This document shows, one piece after another, positions 1 through 7,241 of a DNA stretch of 11,331 nucleotides. This stretch comes from DATBAK01 sp036787815 (GTDB taxonomy: Bacteria > Actinomycetota > Acidimicrobiia > IMCC26256 > PALSA-610): NCBI GenBank assembly GCA_036787815.1, contig DAIQOP010000124.1:1-11331 (forward strand). Direction: 5' to 3'. Under the pieces are notes generated by a model, which was not told the origin of the DNA, made no database searches, and saw only the letters and a list, made by a program, of their open reading frames with translations. How positions within the stretch are numbered: the stretch's first letter is position 1; every line of letters begins with the position of its first letter. The position numbers were made by a program, and so were the translations under genes.

Positions 1-2
1 GC

Positions 3-557
3 CGCAGCCTGCAACAGGCGCGCCTCGAGCGCAGCGCGGTCGGGCACCGGCTCGGGTGGCCCGTGCTCCACAGCGACGAAGTGCGCAAGGAGTTGGCCGG
101 TGTCCCCGCCACCGCGCACGTGCCCACCGCGCTCGACGCGGGCATCTATACGCACGAATGGGATGCCCGAACGTACGCCGCGCTGCGCGATCGGGCGCGT
201 GCGCATCTCGAACGCGGAGTCGGTGTCGTGCTCGACGCGTCGTGGAGCGATCCCGACGAACGCGACCGAGCGGCGTTGCTCGCGTCGGAGACGTCGAGCG
301 AGCTCCTCGCGTTCCGGTGCGCGGTCCCGACCGCGGTGGCGACCGCCCGCGCCGCCGCCCGCAGCTCCGAGGGCCGCGATGCTTCCGACGCGACGGGCCG
401 GGTTGCCGCCCACCTCGGCGCGCGCTTCGCCGCCTGGCCGGAAGGCGTCGAGATCGACACGACCCGGTCGCCCGCCGTCGCCGCCGCGTCGGTCCTCGCG
501 CGGTTGGACGCGCGGTTGGACGCGCGGTTGGACGCGCGAGACGCGGAGGAGACCTAG
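3..557 (+). CDS. AAA/P-loop kinase-like protein, 5'-truncated by window edge
   Basis: The frame is open to the left edge and ends at TAG 555-557, leaving 184 residues. Seen: a WPVLHSDEVRKELAGV stretch (about residues 19-34), then AGIYTHEWDARTYAAL and GVGVVLDASWSDPDERDRA. These are the usual order in predicted P-loop kinases of the COG0645/COG2187 type, which also form the C-terminal half of M. tuberculosis Rv2004c, a DosR-regulon member. No substrate can be read. The conserved Asp of VVLDASW matches the second acidic (Walker B-like) strand of such kinases. The Walker A motif expected around residues 1-7 is not readable in this frame (see findings). The C-terminus is an Ala-Arg-Leu-Asp repeat built from a 12-bp tandem repeat. 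The stop lies one base before the GTG of the next gene, so the two are likely cotranscribed. The family call is fairly safe, the function unknown. Confidence 0.75.
   Translation, partial: RSLQQARLERSAVGHRLGWPVLHSDEVRKELAGVPATAHVPTALDAGIYTHEWDARTYAALRDRARAHLERGVGVVLDASWSDPDERDRAALLASETSSELLAFRCAVPTAVATARAAARSSEGRDASDATGRVAAHLGARFAAWPEGVEIDTTRSPAVAAASVLARLDARLDARLDARDAEET
499..534 (+). repeat. 12-bp tandem repeat, three perfect copies
   Basis: The unit CGCGGTTGGACG occurs three times without a mismatch and is followed by a partial degenerate copy (CGCG at 535). It is in frame and adds ARLD units to the C-terminal tail of the kinase-like protein. A 12-bp unit can change copy number without shifting the frame. 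Confidence 0.9.
545..550 (+). promoter_or_regulatory. Ribosome binding site fixing the GTG start of the acetyltransferase/ligase fusion
   Basis: GGAGGA ends 8 nt before GTG 559 and lies inside the last codons of the upstream gene. It selects GTG 559 over in-frame starts further upstream, which would only read through the kinase gene in another frame. It indicates coupled translation. Confidence 0.75.
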
Positions 558-558
558 C

Positions 559-3276
559 GTGGAGACCGTGCCCGAGTACACGTATCCGAAGCAGTGGGAG
601 AGCGACGTCGTGCTCGTCGACGGCGGCACGGTGCGGGTGCGCCCCGTCCGCGCCGACGACGAGCCGGGCGTGCTCTCGCTCTACGAGCGCTTGAGCGACG
701 AGTCGGTCTACCTGCGGTTCTTCTCGCCGGTGCCCCGGCCGACCGCCGTGCAGCTCGAGCGGCTGACGACGATCGACTATCACGACCGCATGGTGCTCGT
801 GGCCGAGCTCGGCGACGAGATCGTGGCGATCGCCCGTTACGACCGCTCGGGGCCGGGAGAGGCCGAGGTGGCCTTCACGGTGGCCGACGACCAGCAGGGG
901 CGCGGCCTCGCGACGTTGCTGCTCGAGCACCTCGCCGTCGTCGCGCGGGGGAACGGCATCCACGTGTTCCTCGCCGACACGCTGGCCAACAACACCAAGA
1001 TGCTCGGCGTCTTCGCGGCTGCGGGCTGGGTCACGAAACGCCACTTCGATTCCGGGACAATTCGGGTCCGGTTCGACATCTCCACCACCGCCGCGTCGAT
1101 CGACGCCGTCGAAGATCGCGAGCACCAGGCCGAGGTCGCGTCGATCGGGCGGCTGCTGTCGCCGCGATCGATCGCCGTGATCGGCGCCAGCCGCAACAAG
1201 GGAAGCATCGGCTTCGAGCTCTTCCGCAACCTCCTCGCGTTCGGTTTCGAAGGCCCCGTGTACCCGGTGAACCCGTCGGCGTCGTCGGTCGCGGGCGTGC
1301 GCGCGTACCCGTCGTTGCTCGACGTTCCCGACGACGTCGACCTCGCGATCCTGGTGGTGCCCGCGTCCGTCGTTCCCGACGCGGTCCGCGACTGCGCGGC
1401 CAAGCAGGTGCACGGCATGGTGATCATCTCGGCCGGGTTCGCCGAGGTGGGGTCCGAGGGGAAGACCGCCGAACGCGAGCTCATCACGACCGCGCGGCGC
1501 AACGGCATGCGCGTGATCGGTCCGAACTGCCTCGGGATCGTCAGCACCAGAGCCGGCGTGCGGATGAACGCGACGTTCGCGCCCGATCCCCCCGCCACCG
1601 GCAACGTCGCGTTCCTCTCGCAGTCGGGTGGCCTCGGTATCGAGTTGATGAGCCAGGCCGGTGCGCTCGGCGTGGGTATCTCCGACTTCGTCTCGGTCGG
1701 GAACAAGGCCGACGTCAGCGGGAACGACCTGCTCCAGTACTGGGCCGACGACCCGAACACGGATGTCATCCTGATGTACCTCGAGTCGTTCGGGAACCCG
1801 CGCAAGTTCGCGCGCCTGGCCCGTCGCATCGCGCGCACCAAGCCGATCGTCGCGGTCAAGAGCGGACGCTCGGTCGCGGGCAAGCGCGCCGCGTCGTCGC
1901 ACACCGCGGCACTCGCCACTCCCGATGTCGCCGTCGACGCGCTGTTCCACCAGGCCGGCGTGATCCGGGTCGACACGCTCGACGAGCTGCTCGCGATCGC
2001 GATGGTGCTCGCGCACCAGCCGGTACCCGCGGGCCGGCGCGTCGCGATCGTCAGCAACGCGGGGGGTCCGGGGATCCTGGCCGCCGATGCGTGCTCCGGG
2101 GCCGGGCTCGAGGTGCCCGAGCTGAGCGTGGCGACCCAGGACGCGCTCCGGCCGCTCGTCGCGCGCGACGCGACCGTCCGCAACCCGATCGATCTGGTCG
2201 CGGGTGCCACCGCGGAGCAGTTCGAGCAGGCTCTGCGTCTGGCCATCCTCGACGACGGCATCGACGCGCTGCTCGCGATCTTCGTGCCGCCGCTCGTGAC
2301 CCGCGCTGAAGACGTCGCGCGGGCGATCGCCAGTGCTGCGGCCGCTGCGGGCCCGAAGCCCGTGCTCGCGTGCTTCCTGGGCCGGGCCGGGGTGCCCCCC
2401 GAGCTGCGCGGCGACGACGAGCGGCGCACGGTCCCGTCGTTCGCGTTCCCCGAGGCCGCTGCGCACGCGCTCGGGCGGGTGGCCGATCTCGCCGACTGGC
2501 GCCGGCGCCCGGTCGGCCAGGTTCCCGAGTTCGCCGACGTGGATCTCGTCGCCGCGCGCGCCATCGTCGATGCCGCGCTTCACGCGAACCCCGACGGCGG
2601 CTGGCTCGATCAGCGCGACGCGAGCGCGCTGCTGGCGTGCTTCGGCATCCCGGTCGCGGGCTATTCGGTCGTCTCCAGTGCAGCCGCGGCGGTCGCGGCC
2701 GCGACCGAGATCGGGTTCCCGGTGGCCCTCAAGGTGGCCGCGCCCGAGATCGTGCACAAGAGCGATGTCGGCGGCGTCGCCCTCGACCTGGTCGATGCGG
2801 CCGCCGTCGAATCCGCCTACGCGGTGATGGCCGCCAAGCTCGGCCCGGCAATGGGCAGCGCGATCGTGCAGCCGATGGTGCCGCCCGGCGTCGAGACGAT
2901 CGTCGGCGTGACCCACGACCCGTCGTTCGGCCCCCTCGTGCTCTTCGGTCTCGGCGGGATCACGGCCGAGCTGTTGGCCGATCGCACGTTGCGGATCGTG
3001 CCGATCACCGACGAAGACGCGCACGAGCTCGTGCGGTCGCTGCGGGGATCGCCGCTCCTCTTCGGCTACCGCGGTACGCCCGAGGTCGATGTCGCCGCGC
3101 TCGAGGCGCTGTTGATGCGGGTCGGCTACCTCGCCGACGAGATCTCGGAGATCTCGGAGATGGATCTCAACCCGGTCATCGTCGGCGCCGCGGGCCCCGT
3201 GGCGGTCGACGCCAAGATCCACATCGTCCCCACTCCGGCCAAGCTCCCCGCCGACTTCCGCCGCATGCGCCTCTGA
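559..3276 (+). CDS. GNAT acetyltransferase fused to ADP-forming acyl-CoA synthetase (Pat-like)
   Basis: 905 residues. Residues about 15-175 are a GNAT domain: the acetyl-CoA loop is Q112-Q-G-R-G-L-A118 and E103 is a candidate general base. From about 195 the protein is an NDP-forming acyl-CoA synthetase: a CoA-binding Rossmann domain (VIGASRNKGSIG from 207), ligase CoA domains (GPNCLG around N323, SQSGG 354-358, SHTAALA with H448) and a C-terminal ATP-grasp domain from about 685 (ALKVAAPEIVHKSDVGGV with K725, ending in EMDLNP). GNAT first and ligase second is the order reported for the protein acetyltransferase PatA of Streptomyces lividans; enterobacterial Pat has the reverse order. Such enzymes acetylate lysines, notably on acyl-CoA synthetases. 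Because H448 occupies the phospho-histidine position of active ADP-forming ligases, acetyl-CoA + ADP + Pi to acetate + ATP is also possible. Start GTG 559 has a strong ribosome site. Confidence 0.9.
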   Translation: METVPEYTYPKQWESDVVLVDGGTVRVRPVRADDEPGVLSLYERLSDESVYLRFFSPVPRPTAVQLERLTTIDYHDRMVLVAELGDEIVAIARYDRSGPGEAEVAFTVADDQQGRGLATLLLEHLAVVARGNGIHVFLADTLANNTKMLGVFAAAGWVTKRHFDSGTIRVRFDISTTAASIDAVEDREHQAEVASIGRLLSPRSIAVIGASRNKGSIGFELFRNLLAFGFEGPVYPVNPSASSVAGVRAYPSLLDVPDDVDLAILVVPASVVPDAVRDCAAKQVHGMVIISAGFAEVGSEGKTAERELITTARRNGMRVIGPNCLGIVSTRAGVRMNATFAPDPPATGNVAFLSQSGGLGIELMSQAGALGVGISDFVSVGNKADVSGNDLLQYWADDPNTDVILMYLESFGNPRKFARLARRIARTKPIVAVKSGRSVAGKRAASSHTAALATPDVAVDALFHQAGVIRVDTLDELLAIAMVLAHQPVPAGRRVAIVSNAGGPGILAADACSGAGLEVPELSVATQDALRPLVARDATVRNPIDLVAGATAEQFEQALRLAILDDGIDALLAIFVPPLVTRAEDVARAIASAAAAAGPKPVLACFLGRAGVPPELRGDDERRTVPSFAFPEAAAHALGRVADLADWRRRPVGQVPEFADVDLVAARAIVDAALHANPDGGWLDQRDASALLACFGIPVAGYSVVSSAAAAVAAATEIGFPVALKVAAPEIVHKSDVGGVALDLVDAAAVESAYAVMAAKLGPAMGSAIVQPMVPPGVETIVGVTHDPSFGPLVLFGLGGITAELLADRTLRIVPITDEDAHELVRSLRGSPLLFGYRGTPEVDVAALEALLMRVGYLADEISEISEMDLNPVIVGAAGPVAVDAKIHIVPTPAKLPADFRRMRL

Positions 3277-3379
3277 TCCGTTCGCTCGGCTTTCCGTCCT
3301 CCTGACGCGTACCCACGGCCGGGCAAATGGCGCCCGAGTCCGCCTTGGGGAGGGTGAGGGCCGCGCGGCGGCGGCGCTC

Positions 3380-3422
3380 GGGACGTTCGGCCCTCGCCGC
3401 GACGGGCAGCGCGGGCCATGCT
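3380..3422 (+). promoter_or_regulatory. Predicted DevR-regulated promoter of arcA-arcC-usp
   Basis: The palindrome GGGAC-GTTC-GGCCC occupies 3380-3393. It fits GGGnC-N4-GnCCC without a mismatch, and its left half TCGGGAC matches the half-site of the mycobacterial DosR consensus TTSGGGACTWWAGTCCCSAA. The hexamer CATGCT at 3417-3422 starts 30.5 bp after the palindrome centre and would serve as the -10. Transcription would begin near 3429, leaving a leader of about 29 nt before ATG 3458. Palindrome and hexamer are seen; regulator and start point are inferred. Confidence 0.55.
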
Positions 3423-3457
3423 CGGAGTGGTTTCGGTTGCGAGAGCAGGTGCCCGCG

Positions 3458-4675
3458 ATGACGTTCCGTGTCGACTCCGAGGTTGGGCGGCTCCGCCGGG
3501 TGATGCTGCACCGTCCCGACCTGGAGCTCCAGCGGCTGACTCCGTCGAACTGCACCGGTCTCCTGTTCGACGACGTGCTGTGGGTCAAGCGGGCCCGCCA
3601 GGAGCACAACGCCTTCGCCGACGTGCTGCGCGACCGTGGTGCCGAGGTCTTGTACCTGCACACGCTGCTCGCCGAGACGCTGGCCGACGACATGGCGCGC
3701 AAGTGGGTGCTCGAGCGTTCGGTCACCGACCACCTGCTCGGGCCGATGCTGGCGCCCCACGTCCGTGACCATCTCCAGTCGCTCCCCGCCGACGCGCTCG
3801 CCCGCGCGCTGATCGGCGGGGTGACGGTGTCCGAGTTGCCGGCCGGCGGCCGCGGGCTCGCGTTCGCGATGCTCGGCCCGCACGACCTCGTCCTCGACCC
3901 GTTGCCGAACCACCTCTTCACGCGCGACACGTCGTGCTGGATCTACGGAGGGGTCTCGCTGAACCCGATGGCCAAGCCGGCGCGGCGGCGCGAGACCGTG
4001 CACCTCGAAGCGATCTACCGCTTCCACCCCCGCTTCGTCGCGGCCGAGTTCGACCTCTGGCTCGGCGGCGTCGACGAAGACTGGGGGCGCGCGACCATCG
4101 AGGGCGGCGACGTGCTCGTGATCGGTGAGGGTGCGGTGCTCGTCGGCATGGGGGAGCGCACCACCCCCTCCGCGGTGGAGCACCTTGCCGAGCGGCTGTT
4201 TGCCCGCGACGCGGCCCGCGAAGTCATCGCGGTGGAACTGCCGCGCGCCCGTTCGTACATGCACCTCGACACGGTGATGACGATGATCGACCGCGATGCG
4301 TTCCTGATGTACCCGGGTGTCATCGAGGGTGCGCGCACGTGGTCGATCACGCCGGGCGCCGCGGCGGGCGAGCTCGTCGTGACCCGCCGCATGGAGCTGT
4401 TCGAGGCGATGGCCGGCGCGCTCGGGATCCGGAAGCTGCGCGTGTTCACGACCGGGGGCGACGAGATGGAGGCCGATCGCGAGCAGTGGGACGACGGCAA
4501 CAACGTGCTCGCGGTCGAGCCGGGAGTCGTCGTCGCGTACGACCGCAACGTCGACACGAACACCAAGCTGCGCCGGGCGGGGATCGAAGTCATCACGATC
4601 GAGGGCTTCGAGCTGTCGCGTGGTCGTGGCGGCGCGCGGTGCATGAGCTGCCCGCTCCAGCGCGAACCGGCGTAG
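3458..4675 (+). CDS. arcA: Arginine deiminase
   Basis: 405 residues, the usual family length. It hydrolyses L-arginine to citrulline and ammonia in the cytoplasm, the first step of the arginine deiminase pathway. The guanidino-modifying catalytic set is complete: FTRD with D157, IEGGD with E215, HLD with H269 and D271, and the nucleophile C395 in the C-terminal GGARCMSCP motif. These match D166, E224, H278, D280 and C406 of the Pseudomonas aeruginosa enzyme. ATG 3458 is chosen because the protein then begins MTFRVDSEVGRLRRV, as is typical, with AGGTG 6 nt upstream; TTG 3437 and GTG 3449 are in-frame alternatives. arcC follows after 8 bp. The ornithine carbamoyltransferase gene arcB, often found between or near them, is absent here. 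Confidence 0.96.
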   Translation: MTFRVDSEVGRLRRVMLHRPDLELQRLTPSNCTGLLFDDVLWVKRARQEHNAFADVLRDRGAEVLYLHTLLAETLADDMARKWVLERSVTDHLLGPMLAPHVRDHLQSLPADALARALIGGVTVSELPAGGRGLAFAMLGPHDLVLDPLPNHLFTRDTSCWIYGGVSLNPMAKPARRRETVHLEAIYRFHPRFVAAEFDLWLGGVDEDWGRATIEGGDVLVIGEGAVLVGMGERTTPSAVEHLAERLFARDAAREVIAVELPRARSYMHLDTVMTMIDRDAFLMYPGVIEGARTWSITPGAAAGELVVTRRMELFEAMAGALGIRKLRVFTTGGDEMEADREQWDDGNNVLAVEPGVVVAYDRNVDTNTKLRRAGIEVITIEGFELSRGRGGARCMSCPLQREPA

Positions 4676-4683
4676 GGGTCACG

Positions 4684-5586
4684 ATGCTGGTCGTCGCGGC
4701 CCTGGGCGGCAATGCGTTGCTGCGCCGGGGCGAACCCCTCGAAGCAGAGGTCGCGCAACGCAACGCGAGGGTCGCGGCCGAAGCGCTCGCGGTGATCGGG
4801 CGCGAGCACCGCCTCGTCGTCACCCACGGCAACGGGCCGCAGATCGGTCTCCTGGCGCTCCAGAACGAGGCGTACCACGACGTGCGCGGCTATCCGCTCG
4901 ACGTGCTGGGGGCCGAGAGCGAGGGCATGATCGGCTACTTCCTCGAGCAGGAGTTGGGGAACGCGCTCGTCGGTCGGCAGATCGCGTCGCTGCTGACGCA
5001 GACGATCGTCGACCGGCGCGATCCCGCGTTCGGCCACCCGACCAAGCCGATCGGGCCGATGTACGACGTCGACGTTGCCCACGGTCTCGCGTCGCAACGC
5101 GGGTGGGCGATCGCGCCCGACGGCGAAGGTTGGCGTCGCGTCGTCGCGTCACCGGCACCGCGCGCGATCGTCGAGCTGCCCACGATCGAGTTGCTGCTCC
5201 GCAACGACGTCATCGTGGTGTGCGCCGGCGGCGGGGGAATCCCGGTCGCGCTCGACGAGTCGGGTGCGCGCCACGGAGTCGAGGCGGTCGTCGACAAGGA
5301 TCTCGCCACCGCGTTGCTGGCCGAGAAGCTCGGTGCCGACCTCCTCGTGCTCCTCACCGACGTGGCCGCCGTCGAGCTCGGCTGGGGCACACCGGACGCG
5401 CGAGCGTTGCGCGAGGTGACGGCGCGGGAGCTCGCGGGGCACCGGTTCGCCTCCGGGTCGATGGGCCCTAAGGTCGCGGCCGCGATCGGGTTCGTCGCCA
5501 ACACCGGCAAGCCCGCAGCGGTCGGTGCACTCGCCGACGCGGCCGCCGTCGTCGCCGCGAAGGCCGGCACGAGGATCGTTCCGTGA
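4684..5586 (+). CDS. arcC: Carbamate kinase
   Basis: 300 residues, slightly short of the usual 310. It transfers phosphate from carbamoyl phosphate to ADP, giving ATP, CO2 and ammonia: the energy-yielding last step of arginine deiminase fermentation. Amino-acid kinase family landmarks are present: the N-terminal VVAALGGNALL glycine loop, THGNGPQIGLL (around residues 42-52), QTIVDRRDPAFGHPTKPIGP, VCAGGGGIPV, EAVVDKDLATALLA and, near the end, GSMGPKVAAAI. ATG 4684 lies 8 bp after the arcA stop with AGGGG 5 nt upstream, so the two genes are an operon. The gene runs to 22 bp before usp. Carbamoyl phosphate must come from an ornithine carbamoyltransferase encoded elsewhere. Confidence 0.96.
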   Translation: MLVVAALGGNALLRRGEPLEAEVAQRNARVAAEALAVIGREHRLVVTHGNGPQIGLLALQNEAYHDVRGYPLDVLGAESEGMIGYFLEQELGNALVGRQIASLLTQTIVDRRDPAFGHPTKPIGPMYDVDVAHGLASQRGWAIAPDGEGWRRVVASPAPRAIVELPTIELLLRNDVIVVCAGGGGIPVALDESGARHGVEAVVDKDLATALLAEKLGADLLVLLTDVAAVELGWGTPDARALREVTARELAGHRFASGSMGPKVAAAIGFVANTGKPAAVGALADAAAVVAAKAGTRIVP

Positions 5587-5608
5587 ATCGTTCACAGAGG
5601 AGAGCGCA

Positions 5609-6031
5609 ATGAAGATCGTCGTAGGCGTCGATGGTTCCGCACAGTCGCTGCGGGCGGTCGCGTGGTGCGCGAAGTACGCCGGTGGGTTGGGCGCCGAGGT
5701 GATCGCGGTGCACGCGATCGAGATCCCCGTGTACCCGTCGACGATGGGGTTCTTCCCCGCGCCGGAGTACACGCCGGCCGACCGCGAGAAGCTTCGTGCG
5801 GTGCTCGTCGAGCAGTGGTGCGAGCCGCTCACCAAAGCCGGGATCACGTTCCGGCCGGTGCTCTCCGAGGGCTATCCCACCAACCTCATCCGGGAGGTCG
5901 CGGAGTCCGAGAACGCCGATCTGATCGTGGTCGGGCGCCGTGGGCTCGGCGGCTTCACCGAGCTCCTGCTCGGCAGCACGAGCCATTCCCTGTCGCACCA
6001 CATCGATCGGCCCATCGTCATCGTCCCCTGA
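5609..6031 (+). CDS. Universal stress protein (UspA family)
   Basis: 140 residues, a single Usp domain. It starts MKIVVGVDGSAQSLRAV and holds the ATP-binding signature G-2x-G-9x-G-S as G109, G112, G122 and S123, ending in the usual DRPIVIVP strand. It therefore belongs to the ATP-binding branch, like Rv2623 of the M. tuberculosis DosR regulon. Such proteins help cells survive energy or oxygen limitation, but the molecular action is rarely known. A strong site GAGGAG (5597-5602) lies 6 nt before ATG 5609, and only 22 bp separate it from arcC. It is thus likely transcribed from the arcA promoter together with the arginine fermentation genes. Confidence 0.93.
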   Translation: MKIVVGVDGSAQSLRAVAWCAKYAGGLGAEVIAVHAIEIPVYPSTMGFFPAPEYTPADREKLRAVLVEQWCEPLTKAGITFRPVLSEGYPTNLIREVAESENADLIVVGRRGLGGFTELLLGSTSHSLSHHIDRPIVIVP

Positions 6032-6048
6032 TCGCGGCCGAATCGAAC

Positions 6049-6054
6049 TAGCAT
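6049..6054 (+). promoter_or_regulatory. Likely -10 element of devR giving a leaderless transcript
   Basis: TAGCAT fits the actinobacterial TAnnnT and ends 7 nt before ATG 6062. Initiation would therefore fall at or next to the start codon. No purine-rich ribosome site lies upstream of this ATG, which agrees with leaderless translation. No DevR-type palindrome is found at the matching distance upstream. Confidence 0.5.
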
Positions 6055-6061
6055 TCGATCG

Positions 6062-6724
6062 ATGACAGTACGGATCTTCCTGCTCGACGATCACGAGATC
6101 GTGCGCCGGGGCGTGCGGGAGCTGCTCGAATCGCACGACGACCTCGAAGTCGTCGGTGAGGCGGCCACCGCCCAGGAGGGCATGTCGCGGATCCCCGCGG
6201 TCAAGCCCGACGTCGCCGTCGTCGACATGCGCCTGCCCGACGGCAACGGTGTCGAGGTCTGCCGCGAGGTCCGCTCGCGCGACGAATCGATCCAGTGCCT
6301 GATCCTCACCTCGTTCGCCGACGACGAAGCCCTGTTCGACTCGATCATGGCGGGCGCCGCCGGGTACCTGCTCAAGCAGATCAAGGGCACCGACCTCGTC
6401 GACGCCATCCGCCGGGTCGCGTCGGGCCAGTCGTTGCTCGACCCCAACGTCACCGCCCGCGTGCTCGAGCGGCTGCGCAAGGGGCCCGAGGAAGACGAGC
6501 GGCTCGCGCGCCTCACGGATCAGGAGCGCAAGATCCTCGACCTCATCGCCGAGGGTATGACCAACCGGCAGATCGGCGAGCGCCCGTTCCTGGCCGAGAA
6601 GACGGTGAAGAACTACGTGTCGAACCTGCTGTCGAAGCTCGGGATGGAACGGCGGACCGAAGCGGCGGTGTTCGCCGCGCGGCTGCCCGGCAAGCGAAGG
6701 ACCGAGTCGCCGCCCAAATCGTGA
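6062..6724 (+). CDS. devR: DevR/DosR-type response regulator (NarL/FixJ family)
   Basis: 220 residues. The receiver domain (1-120) has acidic D9 and D10, phospho-acceptor D55 (VVDMRLPDGNG), T83 (LILTSF) and K105. A LuxR-type helix-turn-helix follows at about 150-215 (LTDQERKILDLIAEG, then FLAEKTVKNYVSNLLSKLG). Similarity to M. tuberculosis DosR, recalled from memory, runs along the whole protein, with a one-residue offset to its D54, T82 and K104. The recognition helix keeps K180, K183 and N184, equal to the DNA-contacting K179, K182 and N183 of DosR, so it should read a GGGAC/GTCCC-like site. DosR switches on the hypoxia and nitric-oxide dormancy regulon when phosphorylated by DosS/DosT. Unlike in mycobacteria no kinase gene follows directly; a DevS-like kinase lies 2.3 kb away on the other strand. 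Confidence 0.92.
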   Translation: MTVRIFLLDDHEIVRRGVRELLESHDDLEVVGEAATAQEGMSRIPAVKPDVAVVDMRLPDGNGVEVCREVRSRDESIQCLILTSFADDEALFDSIMAGAAGYLLKQIKGTDLVDAIRRVASGQSLLDPNVTARVLERLRKGPEEDERLARLTDQERKILDLIAEGMTNRQIGERPFLAEKTVKNYVSNLLSKLGMERRTEAAVFAARLPGKRRTESPPKS

Positions 6725-6763
6725 CGAAAGTCCCTGGCCCGGTCCGGGGGCGCTGAGCACGCT
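6721..6763 (+). promoter_or_regulatory. Predicted DevR-regulated promoter of the PPOX-1 operon
   Basis: GTGAC-GAAA-GTCCC at 6721-6734 overlaps the devR stop codon. Extended to 6719, it matches 14 of 16 positions of the core TCGGGACTWWAGTCCC of the mycobacterial DosR consensus. CACGCT at 6758-6763 starts 30.5 bp after the palindrome centre and would act as the -10. Transcription would start about at ATG 6770, placing the box near -43 and giving a leaderless message. The gene has no convincing ribosome site, which agrees. Confidence 0.6.
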
Positions 6764-6769
6764 ACGGGT

Positions 6770-7219
6770 ATGACCACGGAGATCGACGGTCGCACCGGGC
6801 TGGAGGTGCTGGGCCGCGAGGAGTGTCTGCACCTGCTCGAGCACGGTCATCTCGGCCGGCTCGCGGTGGTGGTCGACGGTCATCCGCTCGTCTTCCCCGT
6901 CAACTACGCGCTCGACGGCGAGGCGATCGTGCTGCGCACCGACACCGGCACCAAGCTCTACGGCGCGCGCCGCGGCTCCGTCGCGTTCGAGTGCGACGGC
7001 ACCGACGGCGTGTACCACACCGGATGGAGCGTGCTCGCGACGGGCACGGCCGAAGAGGTCGACGACGCCGCCGACATCGCGCGCCTCGATCGTCTCCCGG
7101 TCGGCGCGTGGTGCCCGGGCCCGATGGCGATCTGGCTCCGCATCCGGCCACGCAGCCTCACCGGCCGGCGCATCCCGCCCCACGGTCATGAACGAAGCGC
7201 CGCTCCACCCACCACCTGA
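6770..7219 (+). CDS. PPOX-fold flavin-binding protein (pyridoxamine 5'-phosphate oxidase family), copy 1
   Basis: 149 residues. The single split-barrel domain shows the order typical of the Pyridox_ox_2-like group: HLGRLAVVVDGHPLVFPVNYALDG (split here at about residue 40), then IVLRTDTGTKL and VAFECDG, and GWSVLATGTAEEV. The RTDTGTKL segment is where FMN or F420 phosphate contacts lie in relatives. Members act as flavin- or deazaflavin-dependent reductases or flavin carriers; the substrate cannot be predicted. The C-terminal 25 residues are polar, low-complexity and probably disordered. Its start lies about 43 bp downstream of a DevR-type palindrome, and a receiver-like gene follows 22 bp after its stop. 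PPOX-like proteins also occur in the mycobacterial DosR regulon. A paralogue lies at 9093. Confidence 0.88.
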   Translation: MTTEIDGRTGLEVLGREECLHLLEHGHLGRLAVVVDGHPLVFPVNYALDGEAIVLRTDTGTKLYGARRGSVAFECDGTDGVYHTGWSVLATGTAEEVDDAADIARLDRLPVGAWCPGPMAIWLRIRPRSLTGRRIPPHGHERSAAPPTT

Positions 7220-7241
7220 TCACGAACCGAAGGGAACCGAC

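Noticed and set aside
100..558. N-terminal extension of the acetyltransferase/ligase frame back to 100
   Set aside because: It overlaps the kinase-like gene completely, reads as Arg/Pro-rich shadow sequence, and GTG 559 has a strong ribosome site and gives a normal GNAT start.
594..2309. Long + strand open frame inside the ligase gene
   Set aside because: Extreme Arg content and no domain pattern; it is a high-G+C shadow of the gene in the next frame. The same applies to the long minus-strand frames at 837-2564, 3176-4264, 4015-5097 and 5468-7189 and to 7810-9087 on the plus strand opposite the kinase.
3139..3162. Direct repeat GAGATCTCG twice near the end of the ligase gene
   Set aside because: It encodes EISEISEM in the place where family members read an equally long PEIxELDxNP segment, so it is not an insertion; the repeat seems to come from codon choice.
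3320..3336. CGGGC-N7-GCCCG hairpin after the ligase gene as a terminator
   Set aside because: Only five pairs and no T-tract; such stems are frequent by chance in this base composition.
6009..6027. GGCCC and GTCCC half-sites upstream of devR as an autoregulatory box
   Set aside because: Neither half-site has a partner at N4 spacing, and neither is at the distance from TAGCAT seen in the other three promoters.
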